A DNA stretch of 64,000 nucleotides from Cheilinus undulatus (lineage: Eukaryota > Chordata > Actinopteri > Labriformes > Labridae): positions 22,798,329 through 22,862,328 of the forward strand of contig NC_054877.1 in the NCBI RefSeq assembly GCF_018320785.1. The letters run 5' to 3'. The position numbers and the translations under genes are program-made. The notes under the pieces are model-generated. The model saw only the letters and a list, made by a program, of their open reading frames with translations, ran no database searches and was not told the DNA's origin. Below, piece after piece: positions 12,846 through 26,100 of the stretch. The first letter of the stretch is position 1; every line of letters starts with the position of its first letter.

Positions 12846-13912
12846 TGTGGAAGCCCATTTTTGCCACGTAAAAAATAAATGACACCTAGGTAAGTATAGA
12901 ATTAAAAATTTTAAGTTGGGTCAATGAGAAAGTAAGTCAATATTGTGAGATGAAAGTCAAAAATAATGAGATAAGCAGTCAAAATTATGGGAAATAAGTC
13001 ACAGTTATGAGAAATAAAGTAATAATCAAAGTGTAAGTCATAATTAAGAGATTAGTCAAAAAAAATGTTTATCTCATAATTCAGTTATCTTTTAATTCTG
13101 ACATAACCATTTCATAATTTTGTCTTTTTATCTCATAATTTTGACTTATTTTCTCATAATTATGACTTATTGTCTCATACTTGTGCCTTTTTCTCATGAT
13201 TATGATCTACTTTCTTAAATTTATATTCTATCTCATTATTTTTAACTCTTAATTTCAATATCACAAATAAATATCTCATAAATTTGACTTTTTATCTCAG
13301 AATTTTGACTTACTTTCTCATACTTTTAACTATTGATCACATTACTATGATTAACAGTAATATAATTGTGTCTCTTTCTCGTAATATTGTGTTTTATCTC
13401 AAAATGTTGACTGTACTGCCTGTTATCTCATTATTATGACTTAATCCTCATATTTACCTTAAGTCTCATAACCATGACTAACTTTCTCAATTTTGACTCT
13501 TTATCTCATTATTATAACCAACAAAAAGCAGAATTTTGACTTATATCCTTTTATTCTGACTTTTTATCTTATCATTACAACTATTTATCTATAGTTATGA
13601 TGTAATATCTCATATTTTTGACTTTGTGTCAAATTATCACGACTTACTATCTCATAATTATAGCTTCTATATATTTTACTATGACTTATTACCGAATTAT
13701 TCCAACTTTTTGTCCCATACTTTTGACTTTATCTCATTGTCACGACTTTTATCTCATGATTATGAGCAGAATTTCTACTCTCTATTTCATAATTGCGACT
13801 TTTTGTCTCATCATACTGAATAATTACTATCTAATAATAATATCTAATAATTTCGACTTGAGATATATTTTATTATATGTATTTTCCGTACATCCTTTTT
13901 TTATTTTTATTA

Positions 13913-13944
<32 letters not shown>

Positions 13945-13974
13945 ATTTTATTTTATTTTTTGAGGGGCTCCGTA
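12846..13974. mobile_element. Long foldback element with inverted arrays of a TCATAATTATGA-type unit
   Basis: The left end TGTGGAAGCCC and right end GGGGCTCCGTA are rough inverted copies. From about 12925 to 13070 the units read like AAGTCAAAATTATGAGAT. From about 13070 to 13880 they run in the opposite sense (TCTCATAATTTTGACTT). The RNA or single strand could therefore fold on itself. The unit core is close to the palindrome TCATAATTATGA. Units are very degenerate, so the element is old. The ends resemble those of the 33850-34276 element, suggesting one family. Confidence 0.6.
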
Positions 13975-14119
13975 GAAATTGACTTCCATATTTATTAACT
14001 GTTACAAGAAAAAATACATTTATTTCAAATAATGAGAATTGCCCTTCCGAACCGAAGGGTGTCGCTGTAAACATTGAGTGTTAATTACAGCCAACAAGCA
14101 CAGAAGAAGAACTTTAAAG

Positions 14120-17100
14120 ATGGCGCTACCCGGTGTTTTACTCGTGCGGCTCAGAGCACTGTGCAATATTACAAAATGTGCTCATTCAGGCGGCCAAACT
14201 ACGTCCAGCTGGAGCAGAGAATTGCGCTGGTACAGGACAAAAACCCGGGGCTCCCAGGAAAACGATACACCATATTTGCAGAGAAATAAAGGTGAGTGAA
14301 ATCGGCCTACTGTTAGCAGGTGATAACCAGCAGTGCCCAACCTCAAGGGCATCATCTTGTGAAAACACGACAGTCACGTTTGTATTCGGGCTCTTACTTT
14401 TCTGTTGATGTGAAAAAAATCAACAGCTGACCTCACGATGTACGTTTGTGTTATTGTTTAGGTAAGGAGAGCCTTGACCTCTTGAAGGAGTTCCCAGATC
14501 CTAAAAGTCTCCTGAACAGCACAATCTCCCGTTCACTGGGAGTCAGCGACATGTCCCAGTTCATCCAGTACAGCTGCACTGAACATGCAGGGCTCAAGGT
14601 CAGAACAGATGTCAAACTGAAACGTAATATAACATCTTTAACACCTCTAAGCTGAGTTTAGTCATTGTTGCTCTTTTTCTATAGAAAGCCGTTGTTTCAC
14701 TTCAGTGGCCCTGCAAGATCGAAGAGGTTGGTCGTGCATCCAGGAAGAGTGATGCAGAGCGACTTGCTGCAGCTGCTGCATGTCTCAAGCTAAAGGTAAG
14801 TGAGAAAAAATAATCAAGTTTAAATTTCATCCCACTAATTCGAAGTGACATTCATTTCACTCTCTGCATTCAGGAAATGGGTGTCATTGGTCCAAACAAT
14901 CAGCCCCCTAGAAGTAGAGCTGGAAGAGGGGGACTAACGTCAGCTCTTTATGGAGATGAAGGCTTGACAGAAAATTTCCACATGCCTACACAAAAAGCAG
15001 GAGACAAAGAGCCTCCTGAAGTGGACACCTCCTGCATCTCTGAAGCTCTCTCCCTGTTCCCACAACCCAAATCCCTCCTCACCAGGGTCATCCAGGTGGC
15101 CACGTCATCCAACAGAGTCAGGGTTTGTAGCTCCCATCCTTTGCACACAACAAGCTGAGCACGGTTAGATCAACCCTTAACCAGCCACTCTACTGTATGT
15201 CTAATAGGAGCTGATGCAGTTCAGGACAACAGGAGGAAAGTTCAAGAGCTGTGAGCTGACCCTGTCCTGGCCTGAGGAGATGAAGTTCTCAGCTACAGCT
15301 AGAAATCGAGTGATGGCAGAAAAAGGAGCAGCAGCTCTGGCTTGCATGAAACTAAAGGTGAGCAGAACTTTCAGTAGCTACCTTTTACTTTTATGTTAGA
15401 GCCCTGCTAATTTATTTTTCCTTATTACCTGCTCCAGGAGCTGGAGCTGCTTGACAAGGACAACAACCCACTGACTCATGCCAAGTACCATCGAGGGGAG
15501 GTGAGGGAGGCTGTACAGCGAGACAGACGTCCCTTCTCACTGGAAGTCCCTGAGTACCTGGAAGAACAAATGAGACAGTACCTTGCAAAGGTGAGTCTCA
15601 CTCATGTTTTTTTTTTTATGGCAGGAAATTAACTTTCAATCTGCCCATCACTAGTTTAACCCCTTAGAGTTCTGGGTGAAATGAGTCAAAAACTCCCACC
15701 CAGGTATACCTAAATTAAATTGAATGCTGTGATTGAACCATTTGGAGTAAGCGCACAAACAAGGTGTCTTTAGAAAGGTAACACTTGGTAGTTTCTTCCT
15801 AAACTGCTAGAATCACTGTAGCTGCTACTAGTATTGAGTAATATAACAAAAAAACATTTAGTTCTGTCTGATTTTGTATTGTGAAAAAGAGGTCTGTAGA
15901 TCAAACTTTAAACTTTATTTATATAGCACTTGATGACTGTAGCTGGGAGGTGTTAGCTTGAAAACTCACCTGGACCGAAGCAAGTTCAAAGTTGATAACA
16001 ATAGAACAGAAAATGAGTATGTTAAACCTGTTTTATGAGGAAAGTCCAGGTGTTTCAAACTGGAAACTGGCAGACATTTTTCTGTCTTGCATTGCTAATA
16101 ATTGCCTGTAAAAAGACATTAGTGCCGCCAATCCAGTGGATTATTGAGAACAGAATTTGAAATTATACAAAACCAGTCCATGGATCTTTATGGATGTAAT
16201 TCTGTTTTTTGACTAAATATTTGACAGGACTTAGATTGTGTGGACTCTTTCTGATGCAGCAAGACTGTTTTTGATGGAATATTCTGATCAGGAAAGTACA
16301 GGAAAGCTTCTAGTGGTGAGGTGTGTCACTTTTGTTATTGTTTGTTCTCTGGCAAATGCATTAATTGTGGCTGCTGTGGTGGTTTTATCCTGATATGGCT
16401 TGCATGGTCAGAATCATGACATTTACAGCTTTATTGTGGTGTACAACATGTTATATTTACATTTTGTAAATAACTGAATAGTTGAGAGAGGGTTGAGAAT
16501 TCAGATCATTTGCTGTTTGTACAAATGACTGTTAATGATTCCTCAGTGTTATTCAGTGTAGCCTTTTTTGAAAATCCACTACTAAGTTTGGGTCTGGGAT
16601 ACTTTTACTATGCAGCACATCACCCAATGATGGGTCAGGAAACATGGTTAGCCTCTGAAGAGTCAAAAAGCAAGTAGCGTTCTTCATTTCAGGCTTAAGT
16701 CTATGGGAATAAGACCTTTTTGACTGAGAAATGCAAGAGTTATATTTCTAACCTGCATTTTGTATAAAAGCTCAAAAACCTATCAATTTAAAGAAATCAT
16801 AGCTGAAGCTCTGCGGAGGTTTTAGAATATTTTACCTCGTTTGGTTAACAGCGCCTCTAATATGCACTCGGAGGATTTATAAATGAAAAATTGTTTGAGA
16901 TTTTCCATATGTCTGTGGTCTCCCATGTTTTTAAAATTGTTTAAGATTTGAAAATTGTCTAGTGTGTGGCCAGCCTTGAGCAAGCAGGTGAGGTACTGAC
17001 GTTTAAACAGTATTACGCGGCCCGGGCACAAACAATTTGATGTTCACGCATGTAATGCAGCAACATCAAACTCTTCTGCTAGCAAGTATGTACGTTTCCA

Positions 17101-20100
17101 CTCTTTGATTGATATTATCAATGGGTCCAACTGCATGTAGCATTGATTTATTAAAGACTAAACTGTCATAGTTCAGATTTTGTCATGTTTTCTGCCTTTT
17201 TTTGATTCCCCCAGTGTCTTTTTTAAGATCCTCCACTGCCTCTTTTTGGGATAAAGGTGTAAATCTAATTGTAGAAATACCATTGATTTTTGTTTCTGAT
17301 ATTGATCAATTTTTGATGTACTTTCTGTGAGTCAAAATAAGTTTAACAGTCTGATTATTTATTAATGTTCTTTAAAAAGTGACTCTGGTTCTCTACTGTT
17401 TAATAGTATCCAGTGGCAACAGAAGTTCAGAAGCTGTGGGAGGAAGAAGAGGCAGGAGGACAGCAGTCGGTGAACCAGGAGGAGGAAGAGGAAGAAGAGG
17501 AAGACATGGTGACTGATGCCATCACAGGCAAACCTTACAGGCCTCTGTCTGAACACGAGATCCGACAGCTCAACACCCGTCTGATGGAGAGATGGGAGAG
17601 AGTAAACCCTGAGCTGAGTGTGGAGCTCCCTGTGGACGCCCACCGTCGCCGTGTGGTGTCAGCAGTTCAGTCCTCCAGGGTGGTCGTGATCGATGGTGAA
17701 ACGGGATGTGGAAAAACAACTCGGATCCCTCGCTTCCTGCTGGAGGAGTGCGTGAGACGAGGCGAGGGAGCCGAGTGCAACATCCTGGTTACACAGCCTC
17801 GAAGGATCAGCGCTGTGTCTGTGGCTCATCGGGTTGCTCATGAGATGGGACCAGCACTAAAACACTCTGTGGGATATCAGGTAGTTCACATTCGTAGTAT
17901 AATCTACTTGCTCTTTACCACATTTTTTATTTTGCCAGTCAAAGTTACTTTACAAAGCCTTAACTTTAGCCTCTAGAGAAGCAAACAACACATCTAAAGG
18001 CTCATTTATGCTCTGTCTGAAATGCATATGGTTAATGGACAACACTTTCTGTCACTGTTCAGCATTTATTTTGTTCATATTCTAGGATAAAAACAGAAAA
18101 TAGATTTAAGAGGAGATTTTAAAAGAGCATGCCTTTTTTGCTGCCTGAGATTTAGAAGAGTTACAAAGTTATGAGGCCCACACTTTTATCTATTCATCTT
18201 TTTTATTCCTAGGTCAGACTTGAAAGCCGTCCACCAGAGCAGAGCGGGGGAGCCCTTCTCTTCCTCACAGTGGGTGTCCTGCTGAGGAAGCTGCAGTCTA
18301 ACCCTTCCTTGAAGGGAATCAGCCATGTGGTGGTGGATGAGGTTCATGAGAGAGACATCAACACAGACCTGCTGCTGGCTCTGCTGCGCTCTAGCCTAAA
18401 GGAGAACCCCGACCTAAAAGTGGTGCTAATGAGCGCTACAGGGGACAAGGACAGACTGGTTCGGTACTTTGGAGACTGCCCAGTCGTCAAAGTTCCTGGG
18501 TTCATGCACCCAGTGAGGGACAGATACCTGGAGGATGTATTAAGGGAGTTGGGTCGCCCTTTGTCGAGTGTCCAATATGGAGAGCAGGAAGACAAGCAGG
18601 TGGGGCTTTCAGATTCATCTTACTAACATTTGCTATGTGAAGGTTTCTTTTGTCACATTCCTAAACCTCCTATTTTTTTAATCTTGTTTAAGAGAGGAAA
18701 AGAGGAGCTGTCACCAGACGTAGATTTAGTGGCAGATTTAATCGAACACATCGACAAGCATGGAGAGCCGGGTAAAGAACAGATTCCTCTAATCTTTGCT
18801 TTTTTGATGCTGATTATGAACAGCATTTAAATTAATATTGTTCTGTAAATAAAATCTTTCCAATCATGCCTCAGGGGCGGTATTGTGTTTCCTCCCTGGA
18901 TGGCAGGATATAAAAGCTGTTCAGGAGACCCTGGAGTCCAGGCCTCACTTTTCCCCAGGCTCACACATGATCCTACCACGTAAGAGAGACAGATTTTTTT
19001 TTTTAAAGACTGTTTTCATCTTTTTTTCAAAACATATTAGGTGATTTTCTCAAATTCATTCTGGTTTCTTTCACTGTTTCTTTTAGTACATTCTAGTTTA
19101 TCAGTAACAGACCAGCAGGCTGTATTCCAGCGCCCCCAAGTGGGCCAAAGGAAGATTGTCCTCACCACTAATGTTGCAGAGACCTCCATCACCATTGATG
19201 ATATTGTTCATGTGGTGGACACAGGAACTCACAAAGAACAGAATTATGACCCACACACTAAGGTTAGTTTTAATCTGTTAAGACATGCAAAAAAACAGAC
19301 ATTTTCTGATTGAAAATGTAAAGTTGGAGGACATAAATCTTTGTTTTGCAGGTCTCCTGTCTGGACACAGTCTGGATTTCTCGCTCTAATGTCACCCAAA
19401 GAAAAGGGAGAGCAGGGCGATGTCAACCGGGACAGTCCTACCACCTCTTCCCACAGAAACAGCTAAAATCTATGACTCCCTTCCCCATTCCAGAGATCCT
19501 CCGCACCCCGCTGGAGAATTTAGTCTTACAGGCCAAAATCCATAGTCCTAACTGCAAGGTAGGTAATGAATACAAAGTCATATATCATTAGCCTCACAGC
19601 ATAGTTGCCGAAGACATGTTTTAAGGTTTTTTGGAAAATAAGGCACAATGAATCAGCAGCAAGGCCATGGTCCTCAGTCGGAAAAGGGTGGAATGCCCTC
19701 TCCAGGTTGGAAATGAGATCCTGCCCCAAGTGGAAGAGTTCAAGTATCTTGGGGTCTTGTTCATGAGTGAGGGAAGAATGAAGTGGGAGATTGACAGGCA
19801 GATCAGTGCAGCGTCAGCAGTGATGCGGTCTCTGTATCGGTCTGTTGTGTTGAAGAAAGAGCTGAGTCAAAAGACGGAGCTCTTGATTTACCGGCCGATC
19901 TACGTTCCTGCCCTCACCTATGGTCATGAGCTGTGGGTAGTGACCAAAAGGAGTTCACGGATACAGGTGGCCAAAATGAGTTTCCTCCGCAGGGTGTCTG
20001 GGCTCTCCCTTAGAGATAGGGTGAGAAGCTCGGCGATCCGGATGCCTCCTGGACGTCTCCCTGGTATAGTGTTTCGGGCAGGTCCCACCGGGAGGAGGTC

Positions 20101-22688
20101 CCGGGGAAGACCCAGGACACGCTGGAGAGACTATGTCTCTCAGCTGGCCTGGGAACGCCTTGGGATCCCCTGGGAAGAGCTGGATGAAGTGGCCAGGGAG
20201 AGGGAAGTCTGGGCTTCCCTGCTTAAGCTGCTGCCCCTGCAACCCAACCCCAGAAAAGTGGAAGAAGATGGATGGATGAATTAGCAGCGTTAGGAGAGCA
20301 GAGTTAGGCAGATATCACAATTTGGCCAAAATGATTTAGGCAATTATGCTATGAGGCTAATGACACTATTTCAACATATTGAATCATGTTTTGTGTTTGT
20401 AGGCTGTAGCTTTCTTATCCCAAGTTTTGGACTGTCCAGAGAAAGAAGCTGTGAGAGACGCTGTCCGTAATCTCCAAGATATTGGTAATTTTGATCTGGA
20501 TTTTGTGGTGACACTAAAACTTTCATGTGTATCCAACTTTAAATCTTCAGTGAATCCAAATCTGAGCTATCCATTTTTTCTTAATAGGAGTTCTGGACAA
20601 GACTGAAACCCTGACTCCTCTTGGAGAGCACATTGCCTGCATGTCATGTGACCCACGTCTGGGCAAAGTGCTGGTCCTCAGTGCCATGTTCAGATGTGTT
20701 CTGCCCATGCTGGCTGTGGCTGCATGTCTGACTAGAGATCCTTTTCACAACAGTCTGCAAAACAGAGCACTTGTCACCAAGGTGAGATGCTTTAACAGTC
20801 ACCTTATGATTTTTGTAGATTTAAATACAGACGAGTGATTATGTGCGTCTGTTAACTTTTGGTTGTTTTTGTTCTGTTTGTCCAGGCAAAAGAGGCTCTG
20901 AGTGGCTCCAGCTTCAGCGACTATTTAGTGTTTGTTAGAGCCGTGTTGGGCTGGAGGAGAGCTCAGCAGGAGGGTGACAGAGAGGACAGAGATGAATATT
21001 TGGAGAGGCACACTCTGTCCAAGTTCAGCCTGAGATTTATCAATGGTACGTTTGAATCACTCATGAATACAGACTTATTTCAATATTTTCAGACAAAGCA
21101 AATCAAAGCAATTTCTCAAATCAGATCTTTTAACTATCTGCACTATTATTTGCAAGTTTAAAGACAGGATTTGTTCATAGTGACATCCTTTAAGTATCTC
21201 TATCTCTATGGACAAAATCATCACTGTAGTATGACAGGTGACATAAATGGCCCTCTGAAATTGTAGCATCAAGTATCAAAAACTAAATCTCTTCAATGGA
21301 ATAACATTTGAAAACCAGTTCAAAATGAGGCTGAAATTCTTCATATTTTAAAAATATAGAAAAATAGATGTTTTTTAGTCTGTAGGTTTATAGAAGGGTG
21401 AAGGCAGGCCTGGCAAGTGTATTTAATGGGATTTGCAGACTTGAAATCAACACTGATTGCCTGTAAATCATCTCAGTGCAGGATCTGGATATTTAACAGC
21501 CTCTTTCTCTCTATCTCATACAAAATGCTTTCTGCTCTGCTGCAGGTCTCATCTCTCAGTTCAGTGAAAATCTGCATGAAGCCATGCTGGTGTCTCGTGC
21601 CAATGAGTGCCAGCGTCACTCTTCTCTCTACAATGAGCATAGCAATGAGGATGAGCTGCTGAAAGCTGTACTGCTGGCTGGACTCTATCCAAACCTCATT
21701 CAGGTAGCTGGCAACAAGGGATTCTATTATAGAAGCACTTTTGTACAACTATTAGAGGCTGAACTCTTGCTATTTTGTAAAGTTTTTGCTATGTTTTTTT
21801 TTCCTAAACCTTCATCTTCTCTTTGTGTTAACTCTCATGAAAAGTTCCATTCAGATGATAAAACAGTTTACTTTTTTCTCAGGTGAAGAAAGGTGTTGTG
21901 ACTAAAGGACGCTTCCGCCCTGACAGTATTTCTCTCTGCACTTTCAGTGGACCTGTGCTGCTCCACCGCTCCTCTGTGAACAGGTTTGAGCATGCTTCTA
22001 AATTCAGCTTTTGCAGATATTTATTGTATATTCTGTTTAATGTGTGCTATTGTCCTCTTCTTTGTTGTAGAGGAAAATCAGAGCTCCCCTGTCGCTGGCT
22101 GACCTTCTTCAGTGCTGTCAAATCCAATGAAAATGTTTTCATCAGAGACTCTTCAGCCGTCCATCCCCTCGCCCTGCTGCTGCTCACAGACTGTGACATC
22201 ACAGAGACAGGTAAGATGTGACCTCCACATTAAAGGCAATTAACTACTAAATTTCTGTCCGGTTGGATAATAATGACAATAATAAGCCTCAGAGATGGTT
22301 TTAAAATGATCCTTCTTATCATACAAAATATATAGATGTGCTTCTCCCAAGCATTCAGATAAAATCTCTGTTGCATCCTCAGACTTGAGGCGTACTTTCC
22401 TCTCTAACTTTTTTCTCTTAAACCACAGTAAATGGAGACAGAGTGGAAGTGTCACTTCCTGGGCGACCTCTGGTGCGTTGTGAACTGCCTGTAGACACCT
22501 GGGAGCTTCTTTGGGAGCTACGCACATCCGTTCAGACAATGCTGTACCGCAATCTCAGCAATCCACGCAACGCCATCACCTATTCCTCTCAAGACGGAGA
22601 GCTCATCTCTTTACTTGTGGAGCTGCTCAACGAGACAGACTCTAACCCTTTCAGTCAGACCCACAACAGTGACAGCGAGGTGGATTAA
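14120..22688 (+). CDS. dhx30: DHX30, DEAH-box RNA helicase with double-stranded RNA-binding domains
   Basis: Nineteen exons, all in phase: 14120-14291, 14462-14598, 14685-14795, 14874-15122, 15208-15357, 15438-15590, 17407-17880, 18213-18599, 18693-18771, 18875-18979, 19087-19262, 19352-19558, 20403-20484, 20588-20781, 20886-21045, 21546-21703, 21883-21983, 22071-22210 and 22429-22688. They give about 1164 residues (human about 1194). The start is Arg-rich and hydrophobic with no acids ([15 protein letters not shown]), like a mitochondrial targeting peptide. Two dsRNA-binding-like domains follow, beginning [13 protein letters not shown] and [13 protein letters not shown]. The helicase core has motif [10 protein letters not shown], motif II DEVH, motif III SAT and motif [10 protein letters not shown], then HA2 and OB-fold parts. 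In mammals DHX30 helps mitochondrial ribosome assembly and RNA handling. The second exon's donor (AAG|gtcaga) is slightly unusual. Intron 12 carries a Rex3 fragment. Confidence 0.95.
15591..17406. other. dhx30 intron 6, no gene seen
   Basis: Longest dhx30 intron, 1816 bp. Around 15905-15935 is text like 'ctttatttatatagcac', a phrase common in dispersed fish repeats. Otherwise I recognise nothing. Confidence 0.4.
19655..20284 (+). mobile_element. 5'-truncated Rex3-type (RTE clade) LINE fragment in dhx30 intron 12
   Basis: An open frame from 19667 to 20284 codes the C-terminal end of a fish RTE reverse transcriptase, with landmarks [40 protein letters not shown] and [17 protein letters not shown]. 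It ends in GATGGATGGATGAA, matching the GATG repeats described at Rex3 3' ends. Compared with my memory of the family, about 25 residues are missing between [12 protein letters not shown] and MPPGRLPG, yet the frame stays open. Severe 5' truncation is usual for LINE copies. It has the same orientation as dhx30. Confidence 0.85.
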
Positions 22689-23063
22689 TGTCCCTGAAAG
22701 CACTTTCTACGTGTGTGTGATGGATCTGCTGGCTGGTACCAAGTTTCCAGAGAGGATGATGTCTGTATATTTTCTTTTTCGTTAAAGAGTACCTGTGAGT
22801 ACCTGAGAAAGTATAATATATGCTATAATATATGCTAAAATGGACTTGTTGAGAGACAAAATCTAAAGCAGACTGTTGTCTGCTGTTATTTTTGGGGTAA
22901 ATGATGAACTAAATGTGGATAAATCCATAGCTGTGGGTTTTGGACTGTGGTTTCTTTTTTCTTGTTTGCTTTTAGTGAGAAGCAGAAGTTGAATATTACT
23001 CAGATGAGTAAAGGCAAAGGACAACTGGCCAAAGGTCAAAGACTGTGTGCAGAACATAGTATA

Positions 23064-23077
23064 TTTATTGAAATAAA
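23064..23077. terminator. Two-way poly(A) signal shared by dhx30 and the gpt2-like gene
   Basis: The run TTTATTGAAATAAA reads AATAAA on the plus strand at 23072-23077 (for dhx30, about 385 bases after its stop). It reads AATAAA on the minus strand at 23064-23069 (for the gpt2-like gene, about 120 bases after its stop). If both are used, the two transcripts overlap by a few tens of bases. Confidence 0.6.
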
Positions 23078-23186
23078 TATTTACATGCTGACATGAGAAA
23101 CTATCCTTTTTATTTGCATATTTTTTTAATGAGTATTAATCAGCAGATGGATGCAGGAAGAAAAGAAGTCATACTTTTGTCTCCCT

Positions 23187-26100
23187 TTAAGAAAAATCCT
23201 CCATAAACTGTGTGTGAAAGCTGCTTATACGTCTCAAAACTTCTTCCATAGTTTCTTTTGGGTTCATGATGCAAATTCTACAAAGAAAATAAAAGGTTTA
23301 GATGTTAGATATCACTTTTTCCATATATCCATGTGCATTGCATAGTTGCTGCATGATATATGCAACTTTAGCTTTAAATTAGCCTCTTATCCACATCAAA
23401 CCAGCTACAGTGCTGTAGGAAAAGTATTTGCCCCCTTTCTGACTTCTGTTTTTGGCCTTTGAACTCTTCAATGGATGCCATTTTTGCCCAGTCTCTTTCT
23501 TCTTGTTGAATCATAAACACGGACCTTAACTGAGTCAAGTGAGGCCTGCAGGTCTTAAGATGTTGTTCTGGGTTCTTTAAGCCCTCCTGGATGAGTCTTC
23601 GATGTGCTCTGTGTTTAATTTTGGTAGGATGGCCACTCCTGGGAAGGTTCACCACTGTTCCAAGTATTCTCCATTTGTGGATAATGGTTCTCACCATGGT
23701 TCGCTGGAGTCCCAAAGCCTTGGAAATGGCTTTGGGACTCCAGGGTAATAGATGTCACTGACTTTGTTTCTCATCTGTTCTTGAATTTCTTTAGATCCAA
23801 GCATGATGTTTTTGAGGTACTTTAGCCCACTTAACTTTGTCAGACAGGTTCTATTTAAGTGATTTCTTAACTCAACAGGTCTGGCAGTTATCATGCTTGG
23901 TTGTGGCTAATGAAATTGAACTCAGCTTTCTGAAGAGTGGTTAATTTCAGTGAGTTCATGATTTAACAAGAGGGGCTTTGACTTTTCCACATAGGACCAG
24001 GTAGGTTTTGATGGTTTTTCCTAAATAAATGAAATCATAATCTAAAAACTGCATTCTTTATTTACTGAAGTTGTCTTTGTCTAAGATTAAAATTTGTTTG
24101 AGCTGAAACATTTAAGTGTGACAAATAAGAAGAAATCAGGAAGTGGGAAATACAGCACTGCATTTATTGCTTTATTCTGAAATTTGAAAAATGCTGAATG
24201 TTAATAATTCATACCTGATGTGAAAGGTGCCCTCCTTCTGCTCATACTCTGACCCAGGAAGTACTAACACTCCAGCCTCTTCCAGCAGTCTGATACAGTA
24301 GAAACTGTCCGGGTGCAGTTCCATTTCCTGATAATAAACCATCACAAATAGATCTGAAACATTTAGTGACATTTACAACAGATATGTGAAACTTTTAAGT
24401 GATTATATCACTCTGTTTTGCTGTTGATGCTGAAGATAAGATTGCAACCTTAGCTTTCTGAATAACTTTTGGTGGGAGATACAGCCTCGGAAATGCAAAT
24501 GCCCCTCCCTCCACAGGCTGGCAGCAGAAACCCGGCAGGCTGTTTAAAACCTCCGGTACTATTTTCACATTGTGAGCCAGTGTCTTCCTGATGTGTTCTG
24601 TCTCCTGCAGAAAATAAGAGTTAAATTTGAAACTAAACAAGATTAAACTTGTGCATTAGTTATCATGAAAGCATGCTTATTCATCTCACTGTAACATAGA
24701 GTGGGTATGAGGGATCTCCTGGCTGTGGAGGATTCGTCATCAGATCCAGGGCGATCTGACCCAACACAGGAGCACAGCTGTCAGTGGAGAACATAGTATG
24801 GATGTGTTTCATAACAGCCGAGTCCAAGTTTACCATCTCCACATATCCTCCACGCAGACCACACCTAGTGTAACAAAAAAGACGTAAAAACTTGATTTTT
24901 AGAGCATTTTGAGGTTGTGGTGTTTCCTAAGACACTCGGATGGCGAAGAAACAGACTGAAATTACTACTGATTCCTCTTAATGACTGACAAAATCAAGCA
25001 AGTCCAGTAGAACAAGACCAATTTTTACTATTAAGTTGTTTTAAATGATTTTAACAGCTGTTGCTGGGTAGGTGACTATAAGCATACTACCAAAACAGCC
25101 ATTTAAAATGTGTCACTCAAAAGATTCTAGACATTTAAAGCAAAGAGGGGTGAGATTTTTTGTAAGGAAACACTTTATTCATGCATAGGTTAAAGGTAAT
25201 ATGGACATAAAATGGCCTGCTTTGTCAAAGGGAGGCACCACAGTTGGCACAAACTGAAGATCTAGATCTAGTTTTGCACCTGTAAATTTAAAATGTCTCT
25301 GTTCACACTGTTGGGATGAAGCTTAACTGAACATGTTTATGTTTTACTCAGAGGCTCACACTTTTTATACATGTTTTTTTCCAGTGACACCCTTCCTGTC
25401 TTTTGGTCTTTGGCCCTCCTGGTTTTACTAAAGTCTTGTGAGACCTGGATGTCGACTGATGGCCAGAAACACCAGCTAGACTCCTTTGGGACTATTTCTA
25501 TTTGGCACATTTTTGGGTTTCATTGGTAAGACTGTGTGTCTAATGCTGACGTGCTCAGCAGAGCAGGGATGGGAAGGGTCAGCTGCCTGATACGGAAACG
25601 GCAGCTGGGCTTTAACGGGTACCTGATGCAGGCCTGATCCTGGTCACTCCATACTTGGTGCCCAGGACCCAGTGGGTTGGTATAGATGCCAAGGGCGGCT
25701 GGTGGGACGATACCTGGAGAAATGGGGCATGGGCCTTGTGCAAGCCTGGATGATGGTCATCAGGAGGCCAGAGTAGTACAGAACCAACACTGGCACGGCA
25801 AAGAGCCAAACCGGCATATGCTCCAATACCTGAGCTGACCTGGAATCCCCGTCCAGCTGTTAGCCCTGCCACCATGAGGGATAACAGAGACGGCCCACTC
25901 AAAGATGCAATATTAATGATAAGATTCTCTGCCTGAGACCAGCCCAATCTCACCTAAGACTTGGAACCAAGTAGAGCCAGGATCCCTGCCCCTCCCCTTG
26001 GGCCCAGGCCAGGCTCAGGGAGAGTTAAAGATGTCTTAGCAGCATAACTGTATTTCTACCCTAGATCTTGGAGTTTCTATTTTTCCTTTACAAACTCCCG

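Noticed and set aside
13618-13998. Open frame of 126 codons rich in Ile, Phe and Tyr
   Set aside because: It lies wholly in the AT-rich repeat arms of the foldback element; low complexity, no start context, no family likeness.
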